A stretch of 64,000 nt of DNA, from NCBI GenBank assembly GCA_021397835.1, contig JAJFZO010000609.1, positions 5,954,001 through 6,018,000 on the forward strand, written 5' to 3'. This document shows positions 49,301 through 62,381 of this stretch, piece by piece. Position numbers and translations under genes: made by a program. Numbering within the stretch: position 1 is the first letter of the stretch; each line of letters starts with the position of its first letter. The notes beneath the pieces were generated by a model. The model ran no database searches. It saw only the letters and a list, made by a program, of their open reading frames with translations, and was not told the DNA's origin. This stretch comes from Moringa oleifera (Eukaryota > Streptophyta > Magnoliopsida > Brassicales > Moringaceae).

Positions 49301-52300
49301 TTTCCCAAAGCCAGAAAAAACCCTTTCCCTGAGAACAAGAAACCCCACAACTCCGCTATCAAGGCAGAGATGAGATACTTAGTACTCTCTTACTCCTTGA
49401 GTATTTATAGTAAAAACAAGTGTCAGAGTAACTATTAAGCACAATAAGCATTATCGCTAATGAAGATGATGTGTATCTAGTTATCAAAAGTTTAAATCCC
49501 TAAATAAACACCAACAACTAGATGAGAACAAGTTCTAAGGATTTGAAATAAAAGATAAGGATAAAAACAAGTTTTCATCAAATCCTATCTCAACAGAACC
49601 AAAAACAGAAAATGTTAAATTAAAATTTGGCATTGTTCCAGTAGTATACACAACTCATATTATCATGCTAACCCAAAGAGATCATTTTTCAAAACTTCAA
49701 GCTCTTCCACAAAGGTGTTACACTAGGAGAATTTTGAACTATTCAATATGCTCAACTATCTATGGACACCTTATAGCAAAAAGACAAATCTTGAGCTCAA
49801 ATAAGCTCACTGCTCCTACAAAGTCCACCTCATTTACATAAAAATTCTCTGAATTGACAAACTCAAAGGCATCGATCTATCCTTGATCAAAATGGAGGTC
49901 TTAACCCTTACAAAAGCTGTCATGTTCCTCTCCTTGCATACCATTCAAAAAATAAGTTGAAGAATTAATGCAATAACTTTCCTCTTAGCCTTAGAAACAT
50001 AGAGATCCTTCCATGCTTCCAACTTAGCCACCACTGACAAAAAAACCACCTATTTTCCTTTCAAAACTGTTAACACATTCTCACAAAGCTGTTGAGTCCA
50101 GCTATGCCAAAAGGGAACATGATTAAGTGATTCCTCTTACACTTTGCATCGGAAACATCTATTCACCATAACTTTACCTCTTTTGTATAAATTGTCGATG
50201 GTTAGAGGCTTACTCCATGATGCTTCCCAAATAAAGAATACCACTTTGAAAGGAACCTTAATTTTCCCAATTAGTTTTCAAGGGAACAATTACATCACTT
50301 TATTGCTAAAAGCCCTCCATTACTTGTAAAAAAGATTTATCTGAAAACTTTTCACTTTAAAAGTCAAGTTTAACTAAAAAATCTGCCGAAAAAACCAACC
50401 GAAAACACCCATCTCCCCAAAAATTCAACATGTGGTGCATTTATTCACTAGTTAACCACTCATATCTGTTAGCTGGGGCTTGGATATAATTTTGAACACA
50501 TGATATAGTCTAGCCTTTACAAATTTGAGAATATGAATGATACAACAAATTAGTGAAAGATAACAAGAATTCATTTCTTCTAAAAGTTAATATATAATCT
50601 TGGATAATGTGTTATTGAATCTTAAAAACTTAAGCTTAGAATGCTAATATATTCTAACCTTCACAAGGCTACCCCAATGACAAAAGGTAGACTAGTGAGG
50701 GATACAAGGTCTTGAGTTTGAGTAGTTGGTAATGTTTTCAAAAAAAAAAAAAAATGTTGTTCTTAGAGGTCAGTCTTGTCTAAAGAGATGGAACTAAAAA
50801 TAATTAGGTAATGTAGTACGAGGACAAAAAGTAAATGAAGGGAACTGATGGACATCGATGAAAGGGAGATGAATGGTAAGGCTTCAGAAGAGTTATCTAA
50901 CAAGAGAATGACCATTAGCAAAGAGTTAGTTATAGTGCTGAAGATGGAGGAGGCTTCGTCGTGACACAAGTCTATAGCACTTTAGCTCAAGAAGAAGAAT
51001 CACAACTAAATTCTTTCACTAAGTAGCTAATGAGCACAAAAAATTACAATTTCAATGTTACTTGGGAGATTGATAGGCAGGTGGTTAAAGGGCATACAAC
51101 CTAAAAAAAAAAAAAAAGAGAATTAACGACTACTACTAGTTGTATAATGACACTTACAGATGGAAGCTGCCATCCAATTGTGATGGTGATAAAGCCCTTG
51201 AGTTGGATAAATAGATCTTTTGAGGAGGTGGTGCAGAAGGCCCTCATGGACTATAATGGGATAAGGCCTCAAGGTTGGACAGTTTCACTATAGCCTTACT
51301 TAAAGGGCATTGGGCAATTACTAAGAGTGATTTTTTGAGTTTATTCCAAGAATTCCACTATGGTCAAAAGTTTTTAGATTACTAATCTCTACTTGTGGTT
51401 TTCATCTCAAAGAAACATAAGACTTGCAATATTATATATTTTCACCCGATTAGCCTAATAATGATGGAAAGGCGTACGAAGATGGTAGAACAAGTGAATA
51501 ATTCTAATCATGATATTTTTTTCTTTAATAAAAGAGAGACAAATGCTTTACGCGATTTTGATTGCATGGGAAGTGGTGGATCTTCGTATGAGGTTGGAGC
51601 GAAGAGTAATTTGTAAACTAAATGTGAAGAAGGCAAATGATCGTGCAGGTTGAGACTTTGCGGCTTGTAAGATAAGGAATGTGAGGTGCAAGGAACAATG
51701 GTGCAAATGGATCAAGGGTTACATTTGTCTACATTGTGGTGAAGGGCAAGCCAACGCAATTTTACAAGTTATTTAAAGGACTTCGGCAATGTGATCTCAT
51801 ATCTCACCTTATTTTATTTTAGTGATTGAGGCACTTGACAAAATACTTGGGAGAACAGTACAATGCAACCTTGTTGGAGGATTCAAAGGAGCGAAGTCAA
51901 GTAATGAAGTAGAAGTGTTCCACCTTTTGTTGCTTATAACACCATTCTTTTATGGGATGGAGGATGACTAAATAGTAAATTTGAAGAGCATTATGCTTGG
52001 TTTTGAGATGTTCTATGTTTAAAAGTTAACTTGGAGAAGAGTAAATATTTTCCTTTTGGAGAAGGAGAGGATGGTTCTCCTTTTGTTAGGGTGTTAGTTG
52101 CAAAGTAAAAGTTTTTCCCATGCAATATCTTGGGATGCCCTTGGCAGCCAAATAAATTGAGAAAATAGTATGAAACGTAATGGTGGAAAGATTTGGAAAA
52201 CAACTTGTTGGAAGGAAGAAGCATTAGTTTTCATATGGGGAAGGTTAACTTAAATAAAGAACACTCTTTCTAGTCTACTCTGCTATTTCATAGCTTTATT

Positions 52301-55300
52301 TCCCACTCCGAGGGAAGAAGTTTTTAAATTAGAACAACTACAATGGCAATTCTTGTGGAATAGCTTGAGTGATGCGTTCAAGCATCATTTGATAAGATGA
52401 GAAATTGTCAAGCAATCAATGGTGAGAGGAAGCTTATTGCTATACCAAGATTTCCTCCAAGATTTTCTCTCACCATTGTTCAATAAGCAGCCAATTAAAG
52501 GAGGAAGCTTATCACGATATCAAGTTTATTTCATACCTTTTGGGATATAAATGGGTAGTCTTTAACATGGGGCATGTTTTCGTGGTCTAAACATGGGAAG
52601 AAGCTTATTGCCATAACTTTATTTGCTTTTCATTTTTTAGATTGTGTGGACAAATAGGAATTTGATGCCTTTCAAGGGGTGGAGATTCCTTTATTTGTAG
52701 GGTTGGTGGGTTAAAGTTTTGAAACTATGGTAACAGAGAATTATTTCATAAATGAGGTAGATAAGATAAAATTTTTAGAAATCCTAATCTCTTGATAATA
52801 GCTACCTACGCATCTATATGAGAGGCACCCACGAGGGATATATATCATATAAATAAGTGTTTTTTTGATAAAGAAAAAAGGTTAGTCTAGTGAGAGTGGG
52901 ATTTCTCCGTGTTTACCATGTAGGGGTAGATACACTTCATGGCCTTAAGTTGATTAGGTTTTCAGATATTATTTTTTAATTTCTTTTCTTAAAGACTGAT
53001 AATACATTTGCTTGTATGTAGGTTGCCTAGATAGCATAATGTTGAAGCCTCTTTCTATATAGAATATCTTCATAAGTTACAAAAACCAATAATTAGCTTA
53101 GAGCCTCATTGATTTCATGAACAAATAGTATTAACTTCGATCAATATAATGGGTTTGCATGGTAAGCTAGAACTATAACTTATGATGCAACAAATCCTAC
53201 TGAAAAGCCATTTATATTGCATCATCTATAATGCAATGCAAAATTTCTATGGAAGTACACATGAATAACATAACATGCTGAAAACAACTTAAAGAAACAA
53301 ATATGTAGACTGAGTGACATTTCTAAGCACAAAGGAATTAAGATAAGGCAAACTAGGCAAAAATTATAGAACCAAAATTACAATTCTCTAATTAAGTAAT
53401 GTCGTCCGTATATTTTTGAAAATAGAGACCTTGTTTCTTTATGAGATTCCTGACTGAAAAAAGCAATAAATAATTACCTTACAATTCATGCATGTTAGGC
53501 ATCCATAACTTGAAAGTAGTACAGCAGATTGATCCAAAATGCCATTCCTCAGACCCAAATACTCATTTTCAATGAGCCTACATTTGCAGAAAAGTCAAAC
53601 TTTGAAAGCCTTTAATGCTATAGGAAAATGGGTTGAGAATATATCAGTAACAATGTTCATAACCTGAATACTTAATTAGCATACACTCAAAAATAAAGTG
53701 TCTAAAATAATCATTAATACAATGCCAACCACATGATTCCTATGATTGAAATGGATTAAACCCCAACTAGCATTTGGTTAATTAGTTTATCCACTTTCGA
53801 AATGGCTTGTATTAGTTTTTGACAAAAAGTTGTTTATCATTTGAAGCTGAACTAGAAGCCAGCCCACTTCAAAAGGTCCTGCCATCAAGAACTACCAAAA
53901 CTTTTGGAAAGAAAAATAGCTATGAGACAGGGCCCCCAAAATTGTGAAGCCCTAAAAGCCATTGCATAATTCACCTAGAGGATGAGGCCCCTTGAATGGA
54001 GTAATCACAGTACTTTGTTGTTCAAGATTCTTATAAATAAGGCCAATTCACTACAAGCATGACACAATGCTAGACAAAAAACGATCCACATATGTTTGCA
54101 ACACCAACGTGCTCTCTACTTTGCCATGGAAACTTATTTAAACAATTGTTGCTGAAAACTAGGAATGCATATAATGCCCCAGTAAAGCTTAACTTGAGGA
54201 AAACTAACAGCCTATTTAGCAGAACATGCAATAAGCTAAACGCATGAAACAATTCAACAATACTGTACAGTAAAACCAATTGCGGGAATAATAAAGTATA
54301 CCGATCATATTCAATATTTTCTGTAGGCGATATTATTAAACCATTTGCAGTCTCCAAAGCAAGCAAGTAAGCAACTCCAACCTATTAAAAAGCCACTGTC
54401 AAATATGCACAAAAAAGTGAAGCAATTCAACTTGATTGAACAGAAAAGCTTCAGATTTTCTGTCAAGCTAGAACATCAGCAAGGAAACAAGTGAATGTTA
54501 CAGACTAAAAATACTAGACTGCAAGAAACTACAATATTGAGTTATTTGAATCATTAGATTTCACAATTTTAACCGAAGTCCAAATCCTCTTCCTTAAGAC
54601 AGTCAAGTCCCAAGAATACCCAACATAATGAGTCCATAATACCCCAGTATGGTATTTTTCTGCAATTTAAAGATATGCTAACGCTAACCACTTCCTTCCA
54701 TTTGGTATCATTACCCCAACTTGAACCAGGAAGAACTGTAGTTCAATTAGTCACATCTATACCTTGAATTCAAATTTCTTAAGTACTAAACTTCTGTCCA
54801 GTAAAAGTTTCACTTTATTATTGTTGAAGTCAATGTTTTGTGACAGCAACAGTTTTGTGGGAGTAGATTTGTCCTCTGATGTAAAGCTGACCTTTCACTG
54901 ACAAAGATAACATTTTGGTCTAATGAAAAGCGTCATCAGGGATTCTTCAATTTGTTCAAATGCTGCCCGCTATGCTTGTTTCCAAGATTTATTACATCAG
55001 ATTTATGTTTTTGATCTTCTGTCTTGCCAGAATTGCTCACAATTACTGGTCATATGGGTCTTATCATAGGTCAAATTGTTAAAATTAATATTATTTGTTT
55101 TAGGTTCAGCTTTGAATGGTAAAAAGTCATAAATTATGTTGTTTTAAGAATTGTAATCTTATTAGGACGTGAAATTTGTAATGTATGTCTGTTGAATGTG
55201 ATTTCAAAGTTATTACACAGTTTATAAAACTTGAGTTACTGTTGCATCTATTGACTTCTCTTTATCTCCTTAGGCCCCTTATTTCTCATAACTTCAAACA

Positions 55301-58300
55301 GTCATGGATAGCATGTGATACCCATACCCAAACCTATCCAGGTCAAAGACATTAGAAGATTCCAAAATCAAGTGGCAAGAAAAGTACAAACTTACAGCAG
55401 CAGAAGAGCTAAGGCCTGAAGAGTCAAGACCCTCAGAACCACAAATGTATCCAATGATGCCCTGGAACAATTGAGAAAACTGATTGAAAATGCATTCTAC
55501 GACAACCAAGTTTAGAAAAGACAAAAAGTTAGCAGCAAGCAGCACTTTGTCCTTTCTTTTACTTTGTTGAGCTCATTGTTGGTAGATGATTTTACTTCGC
55601 TCTAAGTGTGAGCATATAATACCCCGACAATGAAGTTCTTGAAAGAACAAAAGAGAGATATTGCTAACCTGGGCAAGATTGTTCCCTCTTCTCTGTAGTG
55701 CATATACAGCTCCCCTAGCATAACGCCCCCAGCTTAAATTTTCTTGTAACTGAGAAGAATTACTTGCATTGATTTTGTCATTCTTCTTAGTAGTGTCTAT
55801 TGGGTGCTGGATTTCATCAACTCTTCAAAAACCCATTATACGAAACATTAAAGAAAATCCTCATGGAACAAAAACCATATCTTTCTTGACCAACAAGCAA
55901 AGATAATGGAAATAATTTACAAACATAATTGGAACAATAACCATGCAAGCCCGAATGAAAATTATAAATAATCAGTGCTAGGTAACGATGCATAGTTGGC
56001 AATTTTATATTTCATAAATAGCTAAGAGGACTAGCTAACAACATAGATTATTGCCAAAACAATGGAAAAAAAAAGGGAGATAAAGATGGCAAATGGACAG
56101 CGTGGCCCACATTCGAATTGAGTCAATTCAAATTTAAGTTATTTCAAAGTTTTTGTCAAGGGTTGGTAATTTAGGTTGAGCCATTATAAGGTCAAAATTA
56201 TTTCGGGTTTCAGGCAACTGGATTCAAGTCACATCAAGACTCAAGTTATTTGGGCCCCAGTCACTTTAAGACTTCAGGACTTTCTTCTGTCCTTGAGATA
56301 CACACTTCGCCACCATCATCTTGTATTGGAATGATAACCAAGTTTAATTTCCTTGATGTTCTCCTGTAAGTCTTAATACATTTTTTATGCATCGTTTCTT
56401 ATTCTGTAAATTAATGTGTAATTGACCATTCTATATAGGAAAATTTAAATTAAAGAATTTCTCTTGTCAAAATAGATCAAATAAAATTAAGAATAGGTCA
56501 ATTGTGCAAACTTAATTTATTTTTTCATTTGTCTCTTAAAGATGTATAATTCTTTGTCAGCTAGGGAATCAAGACAATAAAATATTCACCCAATATTCTT
56601 TACTTTCCAATAGGATGTTAGAGCTAGGCTTCCTTTCAAATGTTCTTTCAACTTCAGCCTACCGATCTTCATTGCCAATTTTTTTTTTTTTTTGTGTCCC
56701 TTGTTGGCCTTCATGTCAGAATCTTGTTTTCCCTCGTCAGCCTTCTTTGCTAACACCCCTTAAAAGCCCACTTTTTCCTTCTTTAGTTTTTACTTAGACC
56801 AAAACCTTTATTCTGCCTCACCTAGCTTGAGAAAATATCTGAAGTTTCTCAAACAGATTCCCCATAGAAAAACCTAAATTGGTCAAAAATGGTGAATTTT
56901 CGGGTCAATCCTATACAGCAGATTACAATATTGAAACACTCAATGGTCACAATTTCTCTGTGTAGTTTTAATATGCAAAGTTATTTCTAAAGAGAAAAGG
57001 CAAGAGGGGATGTATACTTGGGATCGTTATGGAGCCAGATTCTAGTACCCATGATTCATGGGATGTTCATGAGAATGCTCTCATTGCTAAATTCCATGCA
57101 ACCAAATATTAGTAACACTTATCTTTTTTCTTGCTTCGTTTAGACTTACTCTAATGTAGGAGATTTTGCTCAGATCTATGCATTAAAACATAGAATATTC
57201 AGTGAAGTTAACAACAAACTTTGAAGTTTATGGCACGAATTGGACCATTACCAACATTTTAGCATGGAATCTGCTACTAATACTTCAAAGCTATAAAAAC
57301 TGCTAGGCTAGGAGCAAATATTTCACTTAGTTGCTGAGCTACATCCCTAGTTTGATCAGGTTAGGCTCAAATCACTGTAAAAGACTCTTCACCACTAAGA
57401 GAAGTATATGCTCATTCTTAAAGTGAAGAAAGCAAAAGAGTAGCTACATATGGCCTTCTACACCAAAGATTTTTGCTCTAAACTCAGTTAAAAGATCTCC
57501 TAAAGCAGGCAGTTTTCGATCTGGTGGCATGTGTGTGGTAATAACTAAGACATACAAAGGAGGCACACTGGAAATTACATGGCACACCACAATGTGGACA
57601 AGAAGAGGATAAATCTACCTACAAAGAGGGCAATTTTCCGAGTGCTGCAAAATGCTCCAGCAGAAGAAAATTCCTCCTTCACAACTACTTTAGGTTGTCA
57701 TGAACAAAGGAATGATGAGACCTCTATATAAAATGGTAGGACAAGCATATGAGGGGCCTTCTTGTTCTTGTATTGTTGCACAAGCATATAATATCCACTA
57801 TTCTCTTACCGTCTTTTCAGTTCTTTTCAAAGGCTCTAGATCGTTCATTCTGAGGCTGCAAATCACATGACCGATGATTTCACTTCTTTGGTAGCTTATT
57901 TGCCATGTTATTGAGACAAAGTAAATTTTGTTGATGGGTCTTTTTCCCCTATAACCAGAAAAGTCCAGATCTTTGTTTCTCCCTCTTTGATACTCTTACC
58001 TATACTCTATGTGCCCAAAATTTTACATACCATGAGCAAGTTTACTAAGTCCCTAATTGATCTATGACTCTCTTTCCTACTTTTTGTATTTTTCAAGACC
58101 TAACAATGGATAAAAAGATTGGCAGTGCTTAAGAGAGAAGGGTTCTACTGCCTAGAGGTTAAGGGAACACATATCCAAGCATATAAAAGAGAAAAATATA
58201 AAGGACAAGTGAAATAGGTTTGGGTGCATCATCTTCAGCATGGTCATTCGAGTTCATGTTCTTAAAGTTTCATAAATGAAACTTCTAAATCTAAATGTAA

Positions 58301-61300
58301 AACTTGCAAATTGGCAGAAAATCCCTATCTCTTTTCCTTTAAATTATAAGAAGTCTTTGACTCCTTTTTCCTTGGTTCGTAGTAATTTTTTGGCTCATCC
58401 GAAGTCACCTCTCTTCATATTATAATCGCTTGTCACTTTTATAAACAATTATACTCCAATCACTTGAGTTTATCTTCTCAAAGATAAGTTTGAAATTTCT
58501 TCCACTTTCAAAATCAATGCCTTCCAAAAACCTAAACTGCGCAATTCATATCAACACCTTGAGTATGTATTTCCCTTACACAAATTCATTTGCTTCTCTT
58601 CCTCTTCAGAGTGTCTATTTGTATTGTTTTTGTCCATGTCTGTATAAGATCTAAGTACATCCAAGAGCCCTCAACTATTCTATGGATATTCACCAACTTA
58701 AAGGTGTTAAAAACCTTCCACCATAATTATTTTTATCAGAAACGAAGTTAAATGTTATATATAGTTGGCACCAAGAGGGTGCTTTTCATGCATAAATAGT
58801 TAGCTAGTTAAAAAAATAAGAGTTTCATGAACTCCACAAACTCCACCTCATTTACATAATAATTCTCAATAACTCAACAATTCAATACCAATAGCCATTA
58901 TCCTTTATGAAAATCAAATAAGTTCCCACCCGTTCAAAGACTCTCTTATTCCTCTTTCTCCACACCATCAGAAAGACCAATACAGGAATGACGTCATCAA
59001 CGCTGGTTGGATTTCTCATTTACTTCTCTCACACTCGTTTTATTATGGCTTATGTCCTGAGCATAATAAGTTTGTTTATGCACTCACTAATTAATTGTTA
59101 CATGAATGCAATTCAAGAAATTTCAGGCATCTTGAATCAACTCCTAGAAATGGTTTACTATTCGCAAAGAACATTCACATAAAGGCCTAGACCTACATAG
59201 ATGTAGAGTTGGATAAAGTCAATCATGGGTCATAGCTCAACTATTGATTATTGTAATTTTGTGAGAGAAAATTTAATCAGTTGGGGAAGGAAAAAAAAAA
59301 CATGGAGTGGCTAGATCTATTGCAATGTCTGAGTTTTGATTAATGGCTCAAGGAATATGAGAACTACTTAAGGTTGAAGATCATGTAAGAGAATTAAGGA
59401 TGACAACAGAAGAATCCATGAAATTATATTGTGATATTACAGCTGCCACCAGCATTGCATACAATTTTGTACAACATGACAACACAAAACATGTTAAACT
59501 TGATAGAAACTTCATCAAGGAGAAAATTGACAATGAACAAATTTGCTTCCCATTTGTTCCAAAAAAGATACACAACTTGCAGATATTTTTACAAATGGAA
59601 TTTGAAGTCCAACTTTCAAGGCCATTACATGCAAGCTAGCGATCAAAAATATCTTCAAGCCAGCTTGAGGAAGGATTGTTGGAATGTGCACCAAATTTTT
59701 TAACTTCCTTTTTTTATAGAAAAAACTAGAATTGTTTCTCGATTTGTGCATGCCAATTTCCTTAATATTCTCCTATATTTTTTTATTATGATCTCGTGTG
59801 TTGTTTCTTCTTCTATACAATATTATCTGGTTGACTATTCTATTAAGGAATCTTTAAATTGAGAAAAATTAGGAATAACCAGTCATAAATATTTGTGTCC
59901 TAACAAGCATAAATTTCTGCATAATTTACATAATCAATGCAGAAAATTTTCATCAAATTTTCTTCAGTGTCCAACACCTAGTTTGCTAGCAACTCAATTT
60001 ACTTTTTTATCATACTGGTATGCAATAGACTCAACTATAGCATGCCAAAAGAGAGGTAGCCCAAAGCCATAAGTAACTACAAGAGACTTATGTAACCAAG
60101 ACAATGTTATGTGAATAGTCGCATACCTGAACTTAACTTCTCCATCAAACTGCCCCGAACGCAGTACAACCTAGACCATGAGCTCCAAGGACCAGAAAGC
60201 ACAAGATGACATTAGAAGATACAATGAAAATGGAGATATAAGATAGATTATTTCAAAGTTCAAACAACATATCATCCAGAGATTATCAAATAGCGATTAT
60301 GATGCTTTTATGTTGCACAACCTCCTCCAGAAATCAACAATTAACAGAAATGATTTCACTCTGATATTGTGGCTCAGCCTATGTATCTGTTAAGATACTC
60401 ATATTATTCACCAAATATGGGTGTTTGTATGCTTGTGTTTCTATGGGTGGGATAGAGAGAGAACATTCAATTAAGAAAGATACTGAACTGCAGTAAGTTG
60501 TCAATGCAATGGAAATTTAAATTAGTTAAACTTTATGGAAAAAAATAATGAGTAAAATATCCAATTACCATGTGTTTGGGTACTCTCATCTTATGTTCTT
60601 AGCTCTACCTTCTATTGATTCCAAGTGTTTGAGTATGTGTAGCTCTTGATAGAGTTCCGCCTTCTTACCTATCTAGCTTGTGCAAGTTTGTAATAGCTAG
60701 AATGGTGACTAGATATATAATATCACAGTGGATGGTGTACAACAAGCTCTCTGCATAGTAAATCTCCCAGAGGGCATCAGAAAAGCCACCTAATGCATAT
60801 GAAGAGAAAAATTTTAAGATGTTAAAGTAACTTATTTCAAGTTCGTTTCCATCTAGGGGAAATTTATTTTGGATCTAAGGCAAATTGATATTTTTAACCT
60901 GTAGTAAGTTTAGAGGTCAACTTTTTATATTTTTGTACAGGAGTAACACATATATGACCAACTTATTAAAAGATTCATCTGTCACGGATTCAGCTACTTG
61001 AGAGTTGTCATCCAGGCAGACTATGAGCCCAATTGGAAGCATATGAGACCACTTTCAAAAATAGCATGATGTCAAAAACAAAGGGTTTAAACACTTCCAA
61101 AAGCATTCTCAACCCTTTGATAGAATGGAAGTCATCACTTTGAATCATTTTTCTTCCTCTCTCTCAATTTTTGCTTGTGAATTATGGGGACACCTCTTAC
61201 AGGAACACTACTACAATTACAAAATGGATAGACTAAAATTTCAACATGCATCTCAATTATATTTTTGAATTTATAATGAAAGAATGTCTTACAATTACCT

Positions 61301-62381
61301 GAGGGTCACCAGAAGGAATGAATCCTAGAAGTATCCCCTTATTAATTGTCACAGCTGAAACAGTTCCACCCTGCAAATGTTAAAGACATTGCAAACAGCA
61401 AAACAGATTTTAAATGTCTGAATATTTGAGTTAACATATGTATGTTTAGATATAAGTATGATCTGGATGAAAAATATGAGCTAACAAAATGCCTAAGTTG
61501 AAATATGGTTCCATGAAGACGAATAACATGTCTCATGGAATTCTTTAATTTAGAATAAAGTGGACTAAAATGTATAACTGAAGAACTAAGTACTGATACA
61601 TCAAATTCCAACCTGGTGATCAATATGAGCTCCCAATGGGCATATCCGATAAGGAGAGACAACAATTCGCACATGCTCAGTATCTCTTCCAGCCATCTCA
61701 GAAACTATCTTCCTTATTGCATTTAACTGCATCCAAAAAGCATGGCAACAAATGAAGATTCAGTGAATGATCCAACTAAACCAAACAAGAGAGCAAAACA
61801 CACACATGGGGGCCAAGCGGAACTCCAAATGGAAGCTGACATGCCATCATGGAAAGAAACCCAACTACAACATTGAAATGCCCAGAGGAGCGTCTAATAA
61901 TCATCTGAAAAATAAAATACAATTTTCTTGCATGTAGAATCCAAAATAATATAAGGTTTGGCTTCCAAAACAACAACATCCATTTAAGGTGCAAACCAAT
62001 AGTATCATACTCTCAAGAGGGCAGTACCCTGTGGATGCCCAAGTAAATAAGGATTTTCTTTACCTTACCATTAAGAAAAATTAGACGCGAACCAATAATG
62101 TGCAAAACAAGTAAAAAGAAATGCCAGTTGCTGATTTCTAGAACAATGCACCATTCAATAAAGTATGAATTCAACAATCAAGTGCTTCTTAGGAATAATA
62201 AATGGTACAAACAAAAAGCCCCAGATAAATTATACATAGATCGAGGCGCATTGCCACAGATAACCGCAGTTTAGAGCCGTTTACAGGGATCTATTAAGGA
62301 TAAAGACAAGAACGCGGTTGAAGATTTAAGCTACGTCAAGATCGTTACCTCTGCCTCAGCAGGCCAAGACAACTCGTCCAT
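43397..62381 (-). CDS. GALAK: Galacturonokinase (galacturonic acid-1-kinase), GHMP kinase family
   Basis: Fourteen exons in transcript order: 62381-62349, 61726-61613, 61370-61299, 60170-60127, 55822-55669, 55461-55396, 54381-54302, 53577-53478, 48744-48569, 47382-47342, 47236-47208, 44449-44380, 44247-44158, 43641-43397. They give 1314 nt and 437 residues; the Arabidopsis enzyme is about 424. GHMP motif 1 is PYRICPLGAHIDHQGG (36-51), the ATP-binding motif 2 GLDSSGLSSSAA (150-161), and motif 3 GARFSGAGF (376-384). ALTTNPGYN and SPTENIEYDR also fit this enzyme rather than galactokinase. It phosphorylates galacturonic acid released from pectin at C1 with ATP, feeding UDP-galacturonate salvage in the cytosol. 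Two introns use GC donors (44378-44379 and 47340-47341). It looks functional despite 19 kb of TE-filled introns. Confidence 0.95.
44450..47207. other. GALAK intron 11; CT microsatellite only
   Basis: The 2.8 kb between exons 11 and 12 has no recognisable TE coding sequence. A (CT)n tract lies at about 46523-46548. Open frames in it are short and unlike known families. Confidence 0.5.
49080..49600. repeat. Possible LTR/TRIM-like repeat in GALAK intron 8
   Basis: Contains 'agcagatttacatcgttcgacaa' (about 49165-49187), closely resembling 'agcaagatttacgtggttcga' at the right edge of the window (about 63975-63995). Both follow a purine-rich 'agagagag' tract. The downstream part includes a TATA-like 'gtatttatag' (49399). 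Comparable motifs occur in plant retroelement LTRs (recollection), but element ends cannot be set. Confidence 0.3.
49700..50340 (-). mobile_element. LINE 3' fragment (zf-RVT) in GALAK intron 8, minus strand
   Basis: The minus strand reads FIWEASWSKPLTIDNLYKRG and VMVNRCFRCKV.EESLNHV, the zf-RVT zinc motif of plant LINEs. The lower part shares 'tccacctcatttacataa.aattctc' with the LINE fragment at 58.8 kb, so both belong to one family. In-frame stops are present. It runs in the same direction as the host gene. Confidence 0.7.
51120..52870 (+). mobile_element. LINE reverse transcriptase fragment in GALAK intron 8, plus strand
   Basis: Plus-strand frames give ISPYFILVIEALDKILGR (RT core), VEVFHLLLLITPFF at the position of the LLFADDT catalytic block (the Asp pair is lost), LCLKVNLEKSKYFPFGE and ILGCPWQP (LGxPLG motif). 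The 3' end shows 'gaggcacccacgaggg' and 'tttttttgataaagaaaa' (52825-52880), as in the RGTB-intron LINE. Heavily mutated and inactive. Confidence 0.7.
52881..53477. other. Remainder of GALAK intron 8, nothing recognised
   Basis: AT-rich intron DNA next to the exon 9 acceptor side of the LINE insertion; no domain or repeat identified. Confidence 0.4.
56324..56612 (+). repeat. 5' LTR of the intron-4 Copia
   Basis: About 289 bp, starting TATTGGAATG (TG mutated to TA) and ending CCAATA directly before the primer-binding-like site. Paired with the copy at 59677-59976 by several collinear blocks; overall identity is moderate, so the insertion is old. Confidence 0.6.
58735..59190 (-). mobile_element. 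LINE 3' fragment nested in the intron-4 Copia
   Basis: Minus-orientation LINE 3' tail: 'ttggcaccaagagggtgc' at about 58765 corresponds, inverted, to the tail motif of the plus-strand LINEs. 'ccacctcatttacataataattct' at about 58843 matches the 49.84 kb LINE fragment. It occupies the position of the missing integrase/RT of the Copia. Confidence 0.55.
59677..59976 (+). repeat. 3' LTR of the intron-4 Copia
   Basis: About 300 bp, starting TGTTGGAATG after a purine-rich 'cttgaggaagga' tract and ending GTCCAACA. The 5-bp flanks (tcttg / cctag) match at three of five positions, so a target duplication is not proven. Confidence 0.6.
60171..61298. other. GALAK intron 3; no feature recognised
   Basis: 1.1 kb of AT-rich intron without recognisable TE domains or repeats. 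Confidence 0.5.

Larger units (their letters stand above)
56324..59976 (+). mobile_element. Internally deleted Copia retrotransposon with both LTRs in GALAK intron 4
   Basis: The two LTRs share the order TA/TGTTGGAATG..., AATTTCCTT(g/a)AT(g/a)TTCTCCT, TTGAC(c/t)ATTCTAT, ending TTCCAATA / GTCCAACA. A primer-binding-like 'atgttagagctagg' follows the 5' LTR (56615-56628). Inside, on the plus strand: gag LNGHNFSV (about 56.95 kb), protease ANHMTDDFTSLVAYLPCY (about 57.86 kb), LYVPKILHTMSKFTKSLI, and GAG-pre-integrase (about 58.1 kb). RNase H TTEESMKLYCDI...RNFIKEKIDNEQICFPFVP follows at 59.38-59.57 kb. Most of integrase and all RT are missing; a LINE fragment sits in that gap. It is antisense to GALAK. 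Confidence 0.75.
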
